Shown in pieces: positions 7,945 to 16,318 of a stretch of 64,000 nucleotides of DNA. Each line of letters opens with the position of its first letter. Position 1 is the first letter of the stretch. Source of the DNA: Zavarzinella sp. (GTDB lineage: Bacteria; Planctomycetota; Planctomycetia; Gemmatales; Gemmataceae); assembly GCA_041399155.1 (NCBI GenBank), contig JAWKTI010000001.1, positions 744,001-808,000 of the forward strand, read 5' to 3'. The notes beneath the pieces are model-generated. The model was not told the origin of the DNA. It made no database searches and saw only the letters and a program-made list of their open reading frames with translations. A program made the position numbers and the translations under genes.

Positions 7945-8103
7945 TTACTGTTTAGAGGAATTGGCTATTTTGCGAGCCTCAGTACCAACTTCCGCTAGGG
8001 CTTGCTCAATTTCTGCTTCAGTGTGGCCTATTTCTGCTAGCAAATGAGTATAGTTTTTTTGTAATTTGAGTAGTTCGGATGATTGTAGGTTGTTTTTGCC
8101 CAT
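7945..8103 (-). CDS. small hypothetical protein (52 aa)
   Basis: A 52-aa ORF starting MGKNNLQSSELLKLQKNYTH with an AAAGGAG motif about 15 bp upstream of the ATG. The sequence is mostly predicted helix with Leu/Ile heptad-like spacing (LLAEIGHTEAEIEQALAEVG), suggesting a short coiled coil or helical hairpin. Codon use looks AT-richer than the neighbours. It lies between the AbgT gene and the second integron remnant. No family recognised; it could be chance. Confidence 0.4.
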   Translation of the reverse strand: MGKNNLQSSELLKLQKNYTHLLAEIGHTEAEIEQALAEVGTEARKIANSSKQ

Positions 8104-8216
8104 TTGCAGCACTACACTCCTTTCATCTTAACTCTTCTTTTGCGGGCACGATGTCCGACTCCAACCATTGCAGATAACTCGCAGTGCACCCAATAAACTG
8201 ACGACCAACAACAACA

Positions 8217-8352
8217 GTCATTCCCGCGCAGGCGGGAATCCAGTTTTGCCCATGTACGGTATCTTTCTGTATCGCATTCCGGTTTTTGATTGCACTGCAT
8301 GAATTTACTGGCTAAAATGCAGTAAATAGAGGCTTTTCCTCATGATGTATCA
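8217..8352 (+). repeat. ~120-bp block upstream of second intI remnant, REP-type palindrome at its start
   Basis: Begins with the palindrome TCATTCCCGCGCAGGCGGGA, then CCAGTTTTGCCCATGTA, GTATC and TTCTGTATCGCA, and ends TTTTCCTCATGATGTAT. It is the + strand counterpart of 5100-5241 and again lies 5' of an integrase fragment. Confidence 0.6.
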
Positions 8353-8395
8353 CAGCATTTGCAGTGAGTCACAACAATTACGAAACTCATGACTG

Positions 8396-8587
8396 CACAC
8401 ACTCCGACACTCGTTTGCCACTCACCTGATTTAGGCGGGTGATGATATCCGTACGGTGCAGGAACTCCTTGGTCACAAGGATGTTAGAACAACGATAATA
8501 TACACTCATGTATTAAACGCCAACGACCGGGGCGTTGCAATTCCAGCCTATTGCTTGCCTGAATTGCAATCTAACGCGGAGTGTTAA
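8396..8587 (+). pseudogene. integron integrase (intI) 3' remnant, second copy
   Basis: One frame reads HTLRHSFATHLI, an in-frame TAG at 8432-8434, then AGDDIRTVQELLGHKDVRTT and IIYTHVLNANDRGVAIPA, ending at TAA 8585-8587. This is the C-terminal third of an integron integrase: the HxxR box (HTLR), the LLGH box and the YTH tyrosine are all visible. The N-terminal part is gone (a TGA stands just before 8396) and the TAG interrupts the rest. It is followed in the same direction by a cassette gene and an attC. Confidence 0.85.
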
Positions 8588-8624
8588 TATGCATGACACG
8601 CAGGCTAATAACTAGTTTGGGGGT

Positions 8625-8927
8625 ATGCCACAAATGTCAGATTCACACTTCCTTGACCTGTTGAACACCTTGGGACGCGAGACCTGCGAAGTGTTAAGCC
8701 CCATTGTCGGCGAAGACGTGGTTGAACCCAATGATGGCTACGAACTTTTCTCTGCCATCTGCGGCAGGGAGTTTGATTCGGCCAAACTCGATTCACTTAC
8801 TGCGGCTGACTTTGAGGCAATCTGTGAAAACGCACGTGATCATTTCGAGTGCGATTCAATCGAACTTTATCATATTCGTGAGATCGCCTCGAAGACAATC
8901 GACCACTGGCCCATCGATACCCCCTAA
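8625..8927 (+). CDS. hypothetical integron-cassette protein
   Basis: A 100-aa acidic protein starting MPQMSDSHFLDLLNTLGRE; an alternative start is the Met at residue 4. No domain recognised. First cassette after the second integrase remnant. The TAA stop (8925-8927) is inside a CCCTAAC sequence and is followed 10 bp later by the attC at 8938-9061. Frame, stop position and attC make a real cassette gene likely. Confidence 0.6.
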   Translation: MPQMSDSHFLDLLNTLGRETCEVLSPIVGEDVVEPNDGYELFSAICGREFDSAKLDSLTAADFEAICENARDHFECDSIELYHIREIASKTIDHWPIDTP

Positions 8928-8937
8928 CCAGCGGCTG

Positions 8938-9061
8938 GCTTAACAGGCCCTGCGATTGCGCATACTAAAGGTGCCGGCCGCAGGCGGCCAAAGTGAGCGA
9001 TTGGAGCAGGAATCGCTTCGTATCCACTCCGCGACTCTGCTCAATCGCGGATCCGTTCGGC
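8938..9061 (+). other. attC site, 124-bp family
   Basis: Starts GCTTAAC and ends GTTCGGC. The arms TGCGATTG and CAATCGCGG pair, with inner palindromes GGCCGCAGGCGGCC and GCGATTGGAGCAGGAATCGC. Same length as the site at 2467-2590 and nearly identical over its second half. Confidence 0.7.
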
Positions 9062-9074
9062 GGGAGAGGGCTTA

Positions 9075-9317
9075 GTGCTGGCAAAGCGGCGAAGGCTGTA
9101 CACATCGGTTGCGGCCTTGGTCCGTCAACTACATAAGCCACATGAGGCGATCTGGAACTGGTCAGACTATCGAACCGGTGAGGTCAATGTCTTCCTCGGC
9201 CCGCCGGCGAGGCGTAGCCCGGAAGAGTAGTTCTGGGGGGCGAGCGGACGGTCGCTGCACTTCCGAAAAGTCGGTGGCCGGTGGGTTCTCGCGGGTCAAG
9301 GTTTTTGGCGGATATAA
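9075..9317 (+). pseudogene. cassette gene interrupted by in-frame TAG
   Basis: Read from GTG 9075, the frame gives VLAKRRRLYTSVAALVRQLH, then KPHEAIWNWSDYRTGEVNVF and LGPPARRSPEE, then TAG (9228-9230), then in the same frame FWGASGRSLHFRKVGGRWVL and AGQGFWRI before TAA 9315-9317. Both halves look protein-like and GC-rich, so this is an approximately 80-residue cassette gene broken by one nonsense change. It starts 13 bp after the attC core. A GTTGGGC core at 9422-9428 may be what is left of its own attC. Confidence 0.5.
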
Positions 9318-9538
9318 GGAGGCCACCCCAGGAACTTCCTCTACCTAAGACTAACATTTCAACAAATCTCAGTTGAATTATCCCATTATTGAAAGATAAA
9401 ATTGCTTATTCACCGCGTAACGTTGGGCGGGGTGAGATTTGCGCAAATACAGTTCACGAAACGTCGATAAGCCCCCACCAGAAAATGACATAGATTAACA
9501 TTCAATAGTGCTGACATCCTGGTGAAAAGAAGGTAATA

Positions 9539-11131
9539 ATGTTTTCCAGAAGATCTTTTTTAGGCAGTATGGCAGGCACTTGTGCCACCAGTTTGCTGCC
9601 GATGCCCGCCCAGGCTCAGCGATCTGAGAGAAAGGATCACTACGCTGTGGGTGAAAAAGCGGGTGTCACAGCAACTTCTGTTCAGGCCTGTGATGCTGCT
9701 CTTTGGGCACTGGAACAGGGTGGAAATGCGGCAGATGCCTACATTACTGCCGCCATCACACAGACGGTATCCGAGCCGGGGCTGACCTCACTGGGTGGTG
9801 CCTTTGGCATCAACTATTTTGCAGCCAATAAAAAGCAAACATCAACCACTGTCGGCCTGTTAGGACCTGCATCGGCAGAACCCTACGATTATGACCGTAC
9901 TTCTCCCGTCACGCAAACAGGTCGGGCAATGCCGGTGCCCGGGTTTGTTGCTGGCCTGTATGAAGCACATCGTCAATATGGTCAGCTTACTTGGGAAAAA
10001 CTGTTCCAGCCTGCAATCCGCTATGCAACTGAGGGGTTTCTGGTTATCCCGGATATTATTGAAGCTGCCAAAAGAAAAGCAGTGAAAGATCCAGAATCAA
10101 AACTGGTCTGGCAGCATCGAGGTGAATTTCTTACCCCTGCTCAACCATTGATCCAGACGAGACTGGGAAAACTGCTGACCCAGATTGCGAAAGACGGTCC
10201 AGAAGCATTTTACACAGGTGAATTTGCAAAGAACTACGTAAAGAGGGCAACTGCCGATGGCGGAAAAATGACGCTGAACGATATGAAGACCTGGAAAGAC
10301 CGCATCCGCACACCAAAACTGGATTTGCGCGGCAATTACCGTGGTTATCAGATAGCAAGTGCACCGCTGATTATCTACGCAATGCACCTGAATGAGGCAT
10401 TAAACCTCAGAAAAAGTGGTAGTGCCAGGGACAACTCCGATTCTCTGTACAGGCAACTTCGGATTATGGAAGAGGTGTTTCTTTCTTCCAAAAAATTGAA
10501 CCAGGAAACCGAAGCGGACTTTCTTGACCCCCTTTTTGCCAGCAAGCGAGCCGATTTTGTATTGAACAGTCCCCATCGCGACTTTACTCTGGATGCGCTG
10601 TTTAACACCTGTTTTCTGGTGGTACGTGACAATAAAGGTAACTGTGCCTGGGGGACACACTCGATCAACTCACCATCTGCATTTGGTGCCGGAATCATGG
10701 TAGACGGTGTTTATGCTTCTTATGCCATTAACCGCGATCATGTACATGGAACTGGTGCAACTGCTGCTGGAATTACGACCAATTTTGCGCTGTTCAAAAA
10801 TGGTGTGCCGCGACTGATTGCCGGCTCTCCTGGATATGGTTTTGTCCATGGTCCTTATCAATATGGTACGGCCCTGATTGAATGGGAATTGTCTCCCGCG
10901 GAAGCGATGAATCAGCCACGTTTCAGTATGCCGAATTCAAAAGGCGAAATCATCTTCGAGCAACATTACAGTGCCAAAGTTCTGGAAATGTTGAAAACGA
11001 GAAAATTTGCCCACCAGGTGACCAGGCCCTCCAGCAGTACCGGTATTGTGGGTGCATATTTTGCAGATGATCAACAGAAATTGCACTTTGTCCAGGATGG
11101 TCGTCGCAGTGGATTTGCCCGCGCTGATTAA
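9539..11131 (+). CDS. gamma-glutamyltransferase-family protein, Tat-exported
   Basis: A 530-aa member of the gamma-glutamyltranspeptidase N-terminal-nucleophile family. A twin-arginine signal (SRRSFLGSMAG, cleavage after AQAQ) points to export in folded form. Family marks are GNAADAYITAAITQTVSEPG, the FQPAIRYATEGF region, and the small-subunit start LFNTCFLVVRDNKGN. In active enzymes the nucleophile motif is NTTH; here it reads NTCF, keeping the first Thr but changing the next two residues, so activity needs care. The gene is followed after 17 bp by an ATP-grasp gene, suggesting a two-gene unit acting on a gamma-glutamyl or peptide-like substrate (inference). Confidence 0.88.
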   Translation: MFSRRSFLGSMAGTCATSLLPMPAQAQRSERKDHYAVGEKAGVTATSVQACDAALWALEQGGNAADAYITAAITQTVSEPGLTSLGGAFGINYFAANKKQTSTTVGLLGPASAEPYDYDRTSPVTQTGRAMPVPGFVAGLYEAHRQYGQLTWEKLFQPAIRYATEGFLVIPDIIEAAKRKAVKDPESKLVWQHRGEFLTPAQPLIQTRLGKLLTQIAKDGPEAFYTGEFAKNYVKRATADGGKMTLNDMKTWKDRIRTPKLDLRGNYRGYQIASAPLIIYAMHLNEALNLRKSGSARDNSDSLYRQLRIMEEVFLSSKKLNQETEADFLDPLFASKRADFVLNSPHRDFTLDALFNTCFLVVRDNKGNCAWGTHSINSPSAFGAGIMVDGVYASYAINRDHVHGTGATAAGITTNFALFKNGVPRLIAGSPGYGFVHGPYQYGTALIEWELSPAEAMNQPRFSMPNSKGEIIFEQHYSAKVLEMLKTRKFAHQVTRPSSSTGIVGAYFADDQQKLHFVQDGRRSGFARAD

Positions 11132-11148
11132 TCAGGGATCGCTATTAA

Positions 11149-12027
11149 ATGATGCAATTGCTCTTTCCACAGAATGAAATGCTGAAGAAACTGCCTGAGC
11201 CGATTTTCGAGGCTGAATACGATGCGGCCAGAGCAGTGGGATTCAACACGTTACTGTATTCCGAAGAGATGCGTTCCTCTGAAGGGCCGATTGCAGCCTG
11301 CCGCCATTTCCCAGAAGGGGATGGTTCAACATTGTTGTACCGAGGCTGGATTTATTCCGAACAGGATTATTTAGACTTTTATCATGCCTTGGGGAAACGT
11401 GGCTATCGGCTGGTCAGTTCGCCAGAACAATATGCAGAAGTAACCTATCTACCGAATTACTATCCGAAAATTCGCGAACTCTCTCCACTGACTGTATGGA
11501 CGGAAACTCCCGACACTTTTGAGGCTTACAGTTGCAGTCGGAAGCTGGGGAATGGTCCGTTTATTCTCAAGGATCATGTCAAGTCGGTGAAACATCTGTG
11601 GCACGAAGCCTGTTTTGTACCTGAAGGTATCGGGAGGGAAGGGTTTGAGGAAATGGCCGCAAGACTTTACCGCGAACAGGGAAAATCGTTCCACCGTGGA
11701 TTTGTTGTCAAACAGTTTGTACCGTTAAGCCTGCGTGGCGACAGCCCCAGGGAATATCCCCAGTGCGAAGAGTATCGGCTGTTTTTCTGGAACAGCAAAC
11801 TATTGGCTGCTTCTCATTATTTCAATCTCCCAGCACTTCGCACCGAATGGGAATCGATCAGTAAAATTGCAGCACGTTTCACATCTCCATTTTTCACGAT
11901 GGACGTGGCAGAAACGGTTCAGGGTGATTGGCTCGTGGTAGACATGGGTGCCGGCGAATGCTCCTCAATACCACCCAGTTTGCCCGCAGAGACGTTTTAC
12001 CAGCGTCTGATGGATAGCTGCTGCTGA
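11149..12027 (+). CDS. ATP-grasp (R2K-type) ligase-like protein
   Basis: A 292-aa protein starting MMQLLFPQNEMLKKLPEPIF. The segments LLYRGWIYSEQDYLDFYHAL, GPFILKDHVKSVKHLWHEAC, GFVVKQFVPLSLR, YRLFFWNSKLLAASHYF and the final DWLVVDMGAGECSSIP follow the order of ATP-grasp proteins of the R2K clade (ATP-binding lysines in KDHVKS; acidic metal ligand in VVDMG). Such proteins form amide bonds, often in peptide modification or immunity contexts. It is 17 bp downstream of the GGT-like gene and probably cotranscribed. A partial duplicate lies just downstream. Confidence 0.78.
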   Translation: MMQLLFPQNEMLKKLPEPIFEAEYDAARAVGFNTLLYSEEMRSSEGPIAACRHFPEGDGSTLLYRGWIYSEQDYLDFYHALGKRGYRLVSSPEQYAEVTYLPNYYPKIRELSPLTVWTETPDTFEAYSCSRKLGNGPFILKDHVKSVKHLWHEACFVPEGIGREGFEEMAARLYREQGKSFHRGFVVKQFVPLSLRGDSPREYPQCEEYRLFFWNSKLLAASHYFNLPALRTEWESISKIAARFTSPFFTMDVAETVQGDWLVVDMGAGECSSIPPSLPAETFYQRLMDSCC

Positions 12028-12156
12028 TCCGAATAATGGTTCCGCTGGCGAATTGTACCTGTGTAAAAAAATCAGCGCAATTACAAGGCGATCAGGGCAC
12101 ATTTTCCCGTGCTTTCTTCCACAATCACCAGAGGGTGTTATCGATCGTTAATTGGG

Positions 12157-12321
12157 CTGAAGAAACTGCCTGAGCCGATTTTCGAGGCAGAATACGATGC
12201 GGCCAGAGCAGTGGGATTCAAAGCGTTGCTGTAGGCTGGGAAATGGTCCGTTTATTCTCAAGGATCATGTCAAGTCGGCAAAACATCTGTGGCACGAAGA
12301 CTGTTTTGGACCTGAAGGGTT
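12157..12321 (+). pseudogene. partial, internally deleted duplicate of the ATP-grasp gene
   Basis: Bases 12157-12232 nearly match 11182-11257 (N-terminal codons LKKLPEPIFEAEYDAARAVG), and then, after a ~290-bp internal deletion relative to the parent, 12233-12321 match about 11543-11631 (GNGPFILKDHVKS region). A stop (TAG) arises at the junction. No start codon or promoter is evident. This is a tandem duplication remnant. Confidence 0.8.
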
Positions 12322-12406
12322 GATATTGAATGTGACCGCTACGACACCAGGTTGCCTAGAAAGCAAGCGAGCTGAAGCGGGTGACAACCGATGGAAATTT
12401 TCCAAA

Positions 12407-13684
12407 TTACTTGCTGATTCGAATCAGTTGGGTGCCCGAACGTACAAAAAAGGAGTGGTCAGCCACGGCAACTCCATACAGAATGGGATCGCCATAACTT
12501 CCAAATCCCCCTTTCTGTTCTGGTGCGTCGGCTGACTTGGCGTCTGCCCACAGTTTATTGGTGGCTAACAGGTCAAATTCTTTGCCTGCCTTCAACACCG
12601 TGGTGGTACCATTTTTACCAAAACAGAAAATTTTCCCTTCTGCGGCGACTGGTGTTGCCCAGCACGGTCCATCAATCCGTTCGGAATACAGCTCTTTACC
12701 GGTTTTCAGGTCAATGCAGGTCAGATTGCCCACCGCATTCACGTAGTAGACCAGACCTTCGTACACCAGTGGGGAAGCATAACTTGCTAATCCCGCCTTT
12801 GCCGACCAGCGCACGGTTTGTTTCCCATCCATTTCCAGACAGAAATTCGATTTGGCATCGGCAGCCGGTTCTTTCCCACGTGGGTTACTGCCACCTACCA
12901 CAATTGCCCCATCCACCACCGTTGCAGAAGGGATCGTGTTGCCTGCCACTCCCGTCATTTTCCAGATTTCCTTACCTGATTGGGCATCGTAGGCACAGAC
13001 ACTGCCATTACTGCTGCAAACTACCATTTCCTGGGTGCCATTTTTGGTATAAACTGGGCTGGACCACGACATTTTGACATCACGATCAGTTTTCCAGAGC
13101 GTTTTGCCGGTTTTTTTGTCTACCGCCAGCAGATAACAAGGTCCGTTATGATCAATCAGGATAAACAAACGATCGTCTGACTGACAAGGCGACGCACCGA
13201 TGCCGTGGCCACCTTGAAATTCGCCATATTCTTTGGCAATAGAACGTTCCCATAAGAGTTTGCCTGCGTGGGTGAACGCCAGCAGATTGCCACCTTCGAA
13301 GAAACAGTAGACCCCGTTGGCGTCCACACAGGGTGTGGGTGCGGCCCGACTGACTGAAAATCCCGATTTCACCTGAATGGTGGGGGTGAATTCGTGCATC
13401 CATTGTTGCTTGCCGGTGGCGGCATCCAGGCCCACCACAAACCCTTTTTCCCTCATTTCACCCGCAACAGCAGTTACAAATACCTGTTTGCCCCACACTA
13501 CAGGTGAAGATTGGCCGTAACCGGGCAGATCCGCCGTCCAGGTAATATTTTTGCTGGCGCTCCAGGTTTCTGGTAATTGCTGCTCGGTGCTGATATTGTT
13601 GCCTGTCCCACGAAAAGCGGTCCAGTTGCCCGCAATCAGGGCGCTGGGCAGCAAAAACAACGCACACATTCCAAGTTTTAACAT
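12407..13684 (-). CDS. secreted PQQ-type beta-propeller protein
   Basis: A 425-aa protein with an N-terminal signal peptide (MLKLGMCALFLLPSALIA, cut near GNW) and then WTAFRGTGNN. Repeats of the PQQ/BamB type occur throughout: GLDAATGKQQWMHEF, AVDKKTGKTLWKTDR, AYDAQSGKEIWKMTG, CIDLKTGKELYSE. The fold would be an eight-bladed propeller in the periplasm or on the cell surface. Proteins of this kind are abundant in planctomycetes; the ligand is unknown and no dehydrogenase catalytic residues are visible. Convergent with the ATP-grasp pseudogene. Confidence 0.85.
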   Translation of the reverse strand: MLKLGMCALFLLPSALIAGNWTAFRGTGNNISTEQQLPETWSASKNITWTADLPGYGQSSPVVWGKQVFVTAVAGEMREKGFVVGLDAATGKQQWMHEFTPTIQVKSGFSVSRAAPTPCVDANGVYCFFEGGNLLAFTHAGKLLWERSIAKEYGEFQGGHGIGASPCQSDDRLFILIDHNGPCYLLAVDKKTGKTLWKTDRDVKMSWSSPVYTKNGTQEMVVCSSNGSVCAYDAQSGKEIWKMTGVAGNTIPSATVVDGAIVVGGSNPRGKEPAADAKSNFCLEMDGKQTVRWSAKAGLASYASPLVYEGLVYYVNAVGNLTCIDLKTGKELYSERIDGPCWATPVAAEGKIFCFGKNGTTTVLKAGKEFDLLATNKLWADAKSADAPEQKGGFGSYGDPILYGVAVADHSFFVRSGTQLIRISK

Positions 13685-14202
13685 TCATCAAACTCCATGT
13701 AATCTCTGTTCATTTTAAGGCAATCGTCAGCTTACAAGTTCTTTTTTCGCAAGGGCAGCGTGCTTACGTAAATACACGTCCCGCACGTGTTCGTATTACC
13801 TAGTATTACATTTTAGGAATTGATTCCGCATGGCGGCTTCAAATTTTGATCAAGTTTCAAAATTCTCACACACGCAGCGTAGATTCTCGAAAAGCAGGCT
13901 CAAAGTTTCATTCCATCGTGTGAAGATGTCTGAAAGTGTCTTTGTTTTTTGGGGCCTATCGCGAAGCCCGCAGTTACTTGCTGAACAAAGAATGCATTCG
14001 TGAAGTCAACTACACCAAAACCGCGCGCTATCTGATCACGCGGGCTATTTTTAAGGATCACGCGGGTTATTTTCGGTACTGTTTGAAGCACAGGCCGTTT
14101 CTGAAACGGATGACTACGAATCGGACAGCGAACCCTGACAGTTCCCCCGGGATCAATATCTCTAAATCAATTGGTGTTTGAAACGGTTTTTTAGGGATTT
14201 CC
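13685..14202. other. intergenic region, no gene seen
   Basis: About 520 bp between divergent genes, so promoters for the PQQ gene (-) and gltX (+) must lie here. Short open frames exist but none has protein-like composition or a ribosome site. AGGGA precedes the gltX ATG by 5 bp. Confidence 0.4.
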
Positions 14203-15762
14203 ATGATTCGGACTCGATTTGCCCCCAGCCCCACCGGTTTTCTCCACGTGGGGGGTGTTCGCACCGCCTTGTTCAGTTGGCTGCTGGTGCAGCGACTTGG
14301 CGGGCAGTTTATCCTGCGAATCGACGATACCGATGAACAACGCAATCAGGTGGAGGCACTGCAGCCGATTCTGGATGGGTTTCAATGGCTTGGCCTGACG
14401 TGGGATGAAGGCCCGTCGCTGGATGGTGCCACCAGCCATGGCCCGCACGCACCCTACTTTCAGTCGCAACGCAACCAGCTTTATGTGGATGCTGCCGAAA
14501 AACTGCTCGCAGCGGGGCTGGCCTACCCCGATTACATGACGAAAGAAGAACTGGAAGCTGATCGCGACAAGGCGAAGGCTGCCAAAAAGCCCTATATCCA
14601 TCGTGGGCCGCTACGGGATGCGGACCCCGCAAGCAATCTGCAGCGCTACCGCGAGCAACCCGCCCCACTTCGTTTTAAGGTGGATGCTGGCCGCACGATA
14701 CAGATTGACGACATGATCTGTGGGGCCGTGGAACAGCGAGCCGACCTGATTGGTGATCCGGTCATTCTGCGGGCACCGAATGAACAAGGCATTGCCAGAC
14801 CGCTCTACAATTTTGCCTCGGTGGTGGATGATATCGATATGAAAATCACCCACATTATTCGGGCACGCGAGCACCTGTCGAACACATACACGCAGCTGCT
14901 GATGTTCGAAGCACTGCAGGCCCCATTGCCACGGTTCGGCCACGTACCGGTGGTGAATCGCAATGGCAAAAAGATGAGCAAACGCGATTTACCCCCACCC
15001 ACGGAAGAAGAACGGACGAAGCTGATGATGCTGGGTTGGACAAATCAGCAGATTGATGACAGCGGCATCAATCTGGCGACGGTGGCTTACTACAAAGAGC
15101 TGGGTTATCTGCCCCAGGCACTGGTGAACTATCTGGGTCGCCTCGGCTGGTCGCTGGATGATAAATCCGAACTGATCCCACTGCCGGAAATGATTCAGGC
15201 GTTCGATATGGAAACCGGGATTGGGCGGATCAACGACTCCCCAGGGGAGTTTGACCCCAAAAAACTGTTCTGGGTGCAGGATGAATACATGAAGCAACTG
15301 CCTCACGAAGAGAAGTTGCATCAGGCACTGCAATTCCTGCAGCGAGCCAACGTGGTTGCCAATCCACCGACGGAACAGGAGCATTCGATTGTCGACCGCG
15401 TGGTGCAGGCGGCTGGGGATCGGATGAAAATTTTCTCAGATATTCTGTTTTACGCCACCCCACTGCTGCATGCACCCGTGTATCAGGCGAAAGCGGTAGA
15501 AAAGCATCTGTCAAAACCAGCCGCACAGGAACATCTGGCTGCACTGGCGGGGGAACTGGCTGCCGCAGGAGACTGGACCCCATCCGAACTCGAGCAGGTG
15601 GTGCACCGCTATTGCGAGGCAAAAGCGATCAAAATGAAAGAAATTGTCCAGCCACTGCGGGTGGCACTGATTGGTATGGAAGTGGGCTTCAGCCTGTACG
15701 ACACCATCGCCATTCTGGGCAAAGAACAAACTCTGGAACGGATCCAGAATTACCCGAAGTAG
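14203..15762 (+). CDS. gltX: glutamate--tRNA ligase
   Basis: Class I aminoacyl-tRNA synthetase that charges tRNA-Glu (and possibly tRNA-Gln, since gatA is present in the window). The ATP site FAPSPTGFLHVGG (HIGH equivalent HVGG) and KKMSKRD are intact, as are the glutamate-binding RFAPSPTG start and YNFASVVDDIDMKITHIIRA. Length 519 aa. Between KMSKR and the YLPQALVNYLGRLGW segment there is a stretch of about 30 residues (LPPPTEEERTKLMMLGWTNQ and following) where most GluRS have only a short GAVSV-type link. Monocistronic. Confidence 0.97.
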   Translation: MIRTRFAPSPTGFLHVGGVRTALFSWLLVQRLGGQFILRIDDTDEQRNQVEALQPILDGFQWLGLTWDEGPSLDGATSHGPHAPYFQSQRNQLYVDAAEKLLAAGLAYPDYMTKEELEADRDKAKAAKKPYIHRGPLRDADPASNLQRYREQPAPLRFKVDAGRTIQIDDMICGAVEQRADLIGDPVILRAPNEQGIARPLYNFASVVDDIDMKITHIIRAREHLSNTYTQLLMFEALQAPLPRFGHVPVVNRNGKKMSKRDLPPPTEEERTKLMMLGWTNQQIDDSGINLATVAYYKELGYLPQALVNYLGRLGWSLDDKSELIPLPEMIQAFDMETGIGRINDSPGEFDPKKLFWVQDEYMKQLPHEEKLHQALQFLQRANVVANPPTEQEHSIVDRVVQAAGDRMKIFSDILFYATPLLHAPVYQAKAVEKHLSKPAAQEHLAALAGELAAAGDWTPSELEQVVHRYCEAKAIKMKEIVQPLRVALIGMEVGFSLYDTIAILGKEQTLERIQNYPK

Positions 15763-15913
15763 CATTCATTTAGGTGCAGATGATCCAACAACTCTCTGCG
15801 GCTCTTCAAGCTGCCAGCAGTGCGATTGCTGGCGCAAGCACGCAGATGGAGCATGCCTGGAAAATTTGTGCCCCACATATGACGCACGATTGAATTCGAG
15901 TTGATTGCCCTGG

Positions 15914-15936
15914 TTTCCCGCTTTCGCGGGAATGAC
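15914..15936. repeat. REP-type palindrome (TTCCCGC...GCGGGAA)
   Basis: Copy of the dispersed palindrome ATTCCCGCxxxCGCGGGAAT, with arms CCCGC and GCGGG. First of three copies between gltX and the IS element. Confidence 0.7.
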
Positions 15937-15979
15937 GATTCTGGTGGGCATCAGTTTATTAGGTGCACTTCGGGTTTCT

Positions 15980-16006
15980 GGATTCCCGCCTTCGCGTGAA
16001 TGACGG
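15980..16006. repeat. REP-type palindrome, degenerate
   Basis: Reads GGATTCCCGCCTTCGCGTGA with one arm mutated (GCGTG for GCGGG). Confidence 0.6.
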
Positions 16007-16129
16007 TTTCCTTCAAAATTTCTTTGTGACTTCGCGACTATGCGTGCGAAATCAGCCGCGGCAAATGTAAATTCTGTTTCCTGATGCTTCTGGTTCGTTT
16101 TGTCCTTTGGAATTCATGAAGAAATTTGT

Positions 16130-16158
16130 CTTCTTGGCGACGTGGCGTCTTGGCGGTC
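16130..16158. repeat. 29-bp repeat, inverted copy at 57214-57242
   Basis: The sequence CTTCTTGGCGACGTGGCGTC with the next nine bases occurs again, exactly inverted, 41 kb away. Both copies are near a second shared motif (GAGCCGACGGCGTTTGCC-like), here at 16208-16230 in reverse. Confidence 0.6.
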
Positions 16159-16291
16159 GTTCATTAATAAGAAATTCCCTTGCAGGCGATGAAGGCGAAA
16201 ACCAACCGTGGCTAACGCCATCGGCTCATAAAACAATTACCTTTTTCTATCTTTTTTCGAGAAGCTGGGGTGCGGTCAAAGTGAGAAGTCT

Positions 16292-16318
16292 TGGATTCCC
16301 GCCTACGCGGGAATGACG
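16292..16318. repeat. REP-type palindrome
   Basis: Copy of the same family (GGATTCCCGCCTACGCGGGA). It overlaps the 3' end of the ORF fragment at 16303-16555, whose last codons are therefore repeat-derived. Confidence 0.7.

Noticed and set aside
8112..8300. 62-codon frame on the - strand around 8.2 kb
   Set aside because: Its centre (LDSRLRGND) is a translation of the GGCGGGAATGAC palindrome, a well-known artefact.
8432..9230. Two in-frame TAG codons (8432, 9228) suggesting amber recoding
   Set aside because: Both lie in degenerate sequences, and intact genes here (gltX, the kinase-FGE gene, the 110-aa cassette gene) end with TAG, so TAG is a normal stop.
9350..9428. Third attC after the broken cassette gene
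   Set aside because: A GTTGGGC core is present at 9422 but no paired arms or convincing R'' could be found.
13936..14181. 81-codon frame upstream of gltX
   Set aside because: No ribosome site, unlike-protein composition and no context; treated as intergenic.
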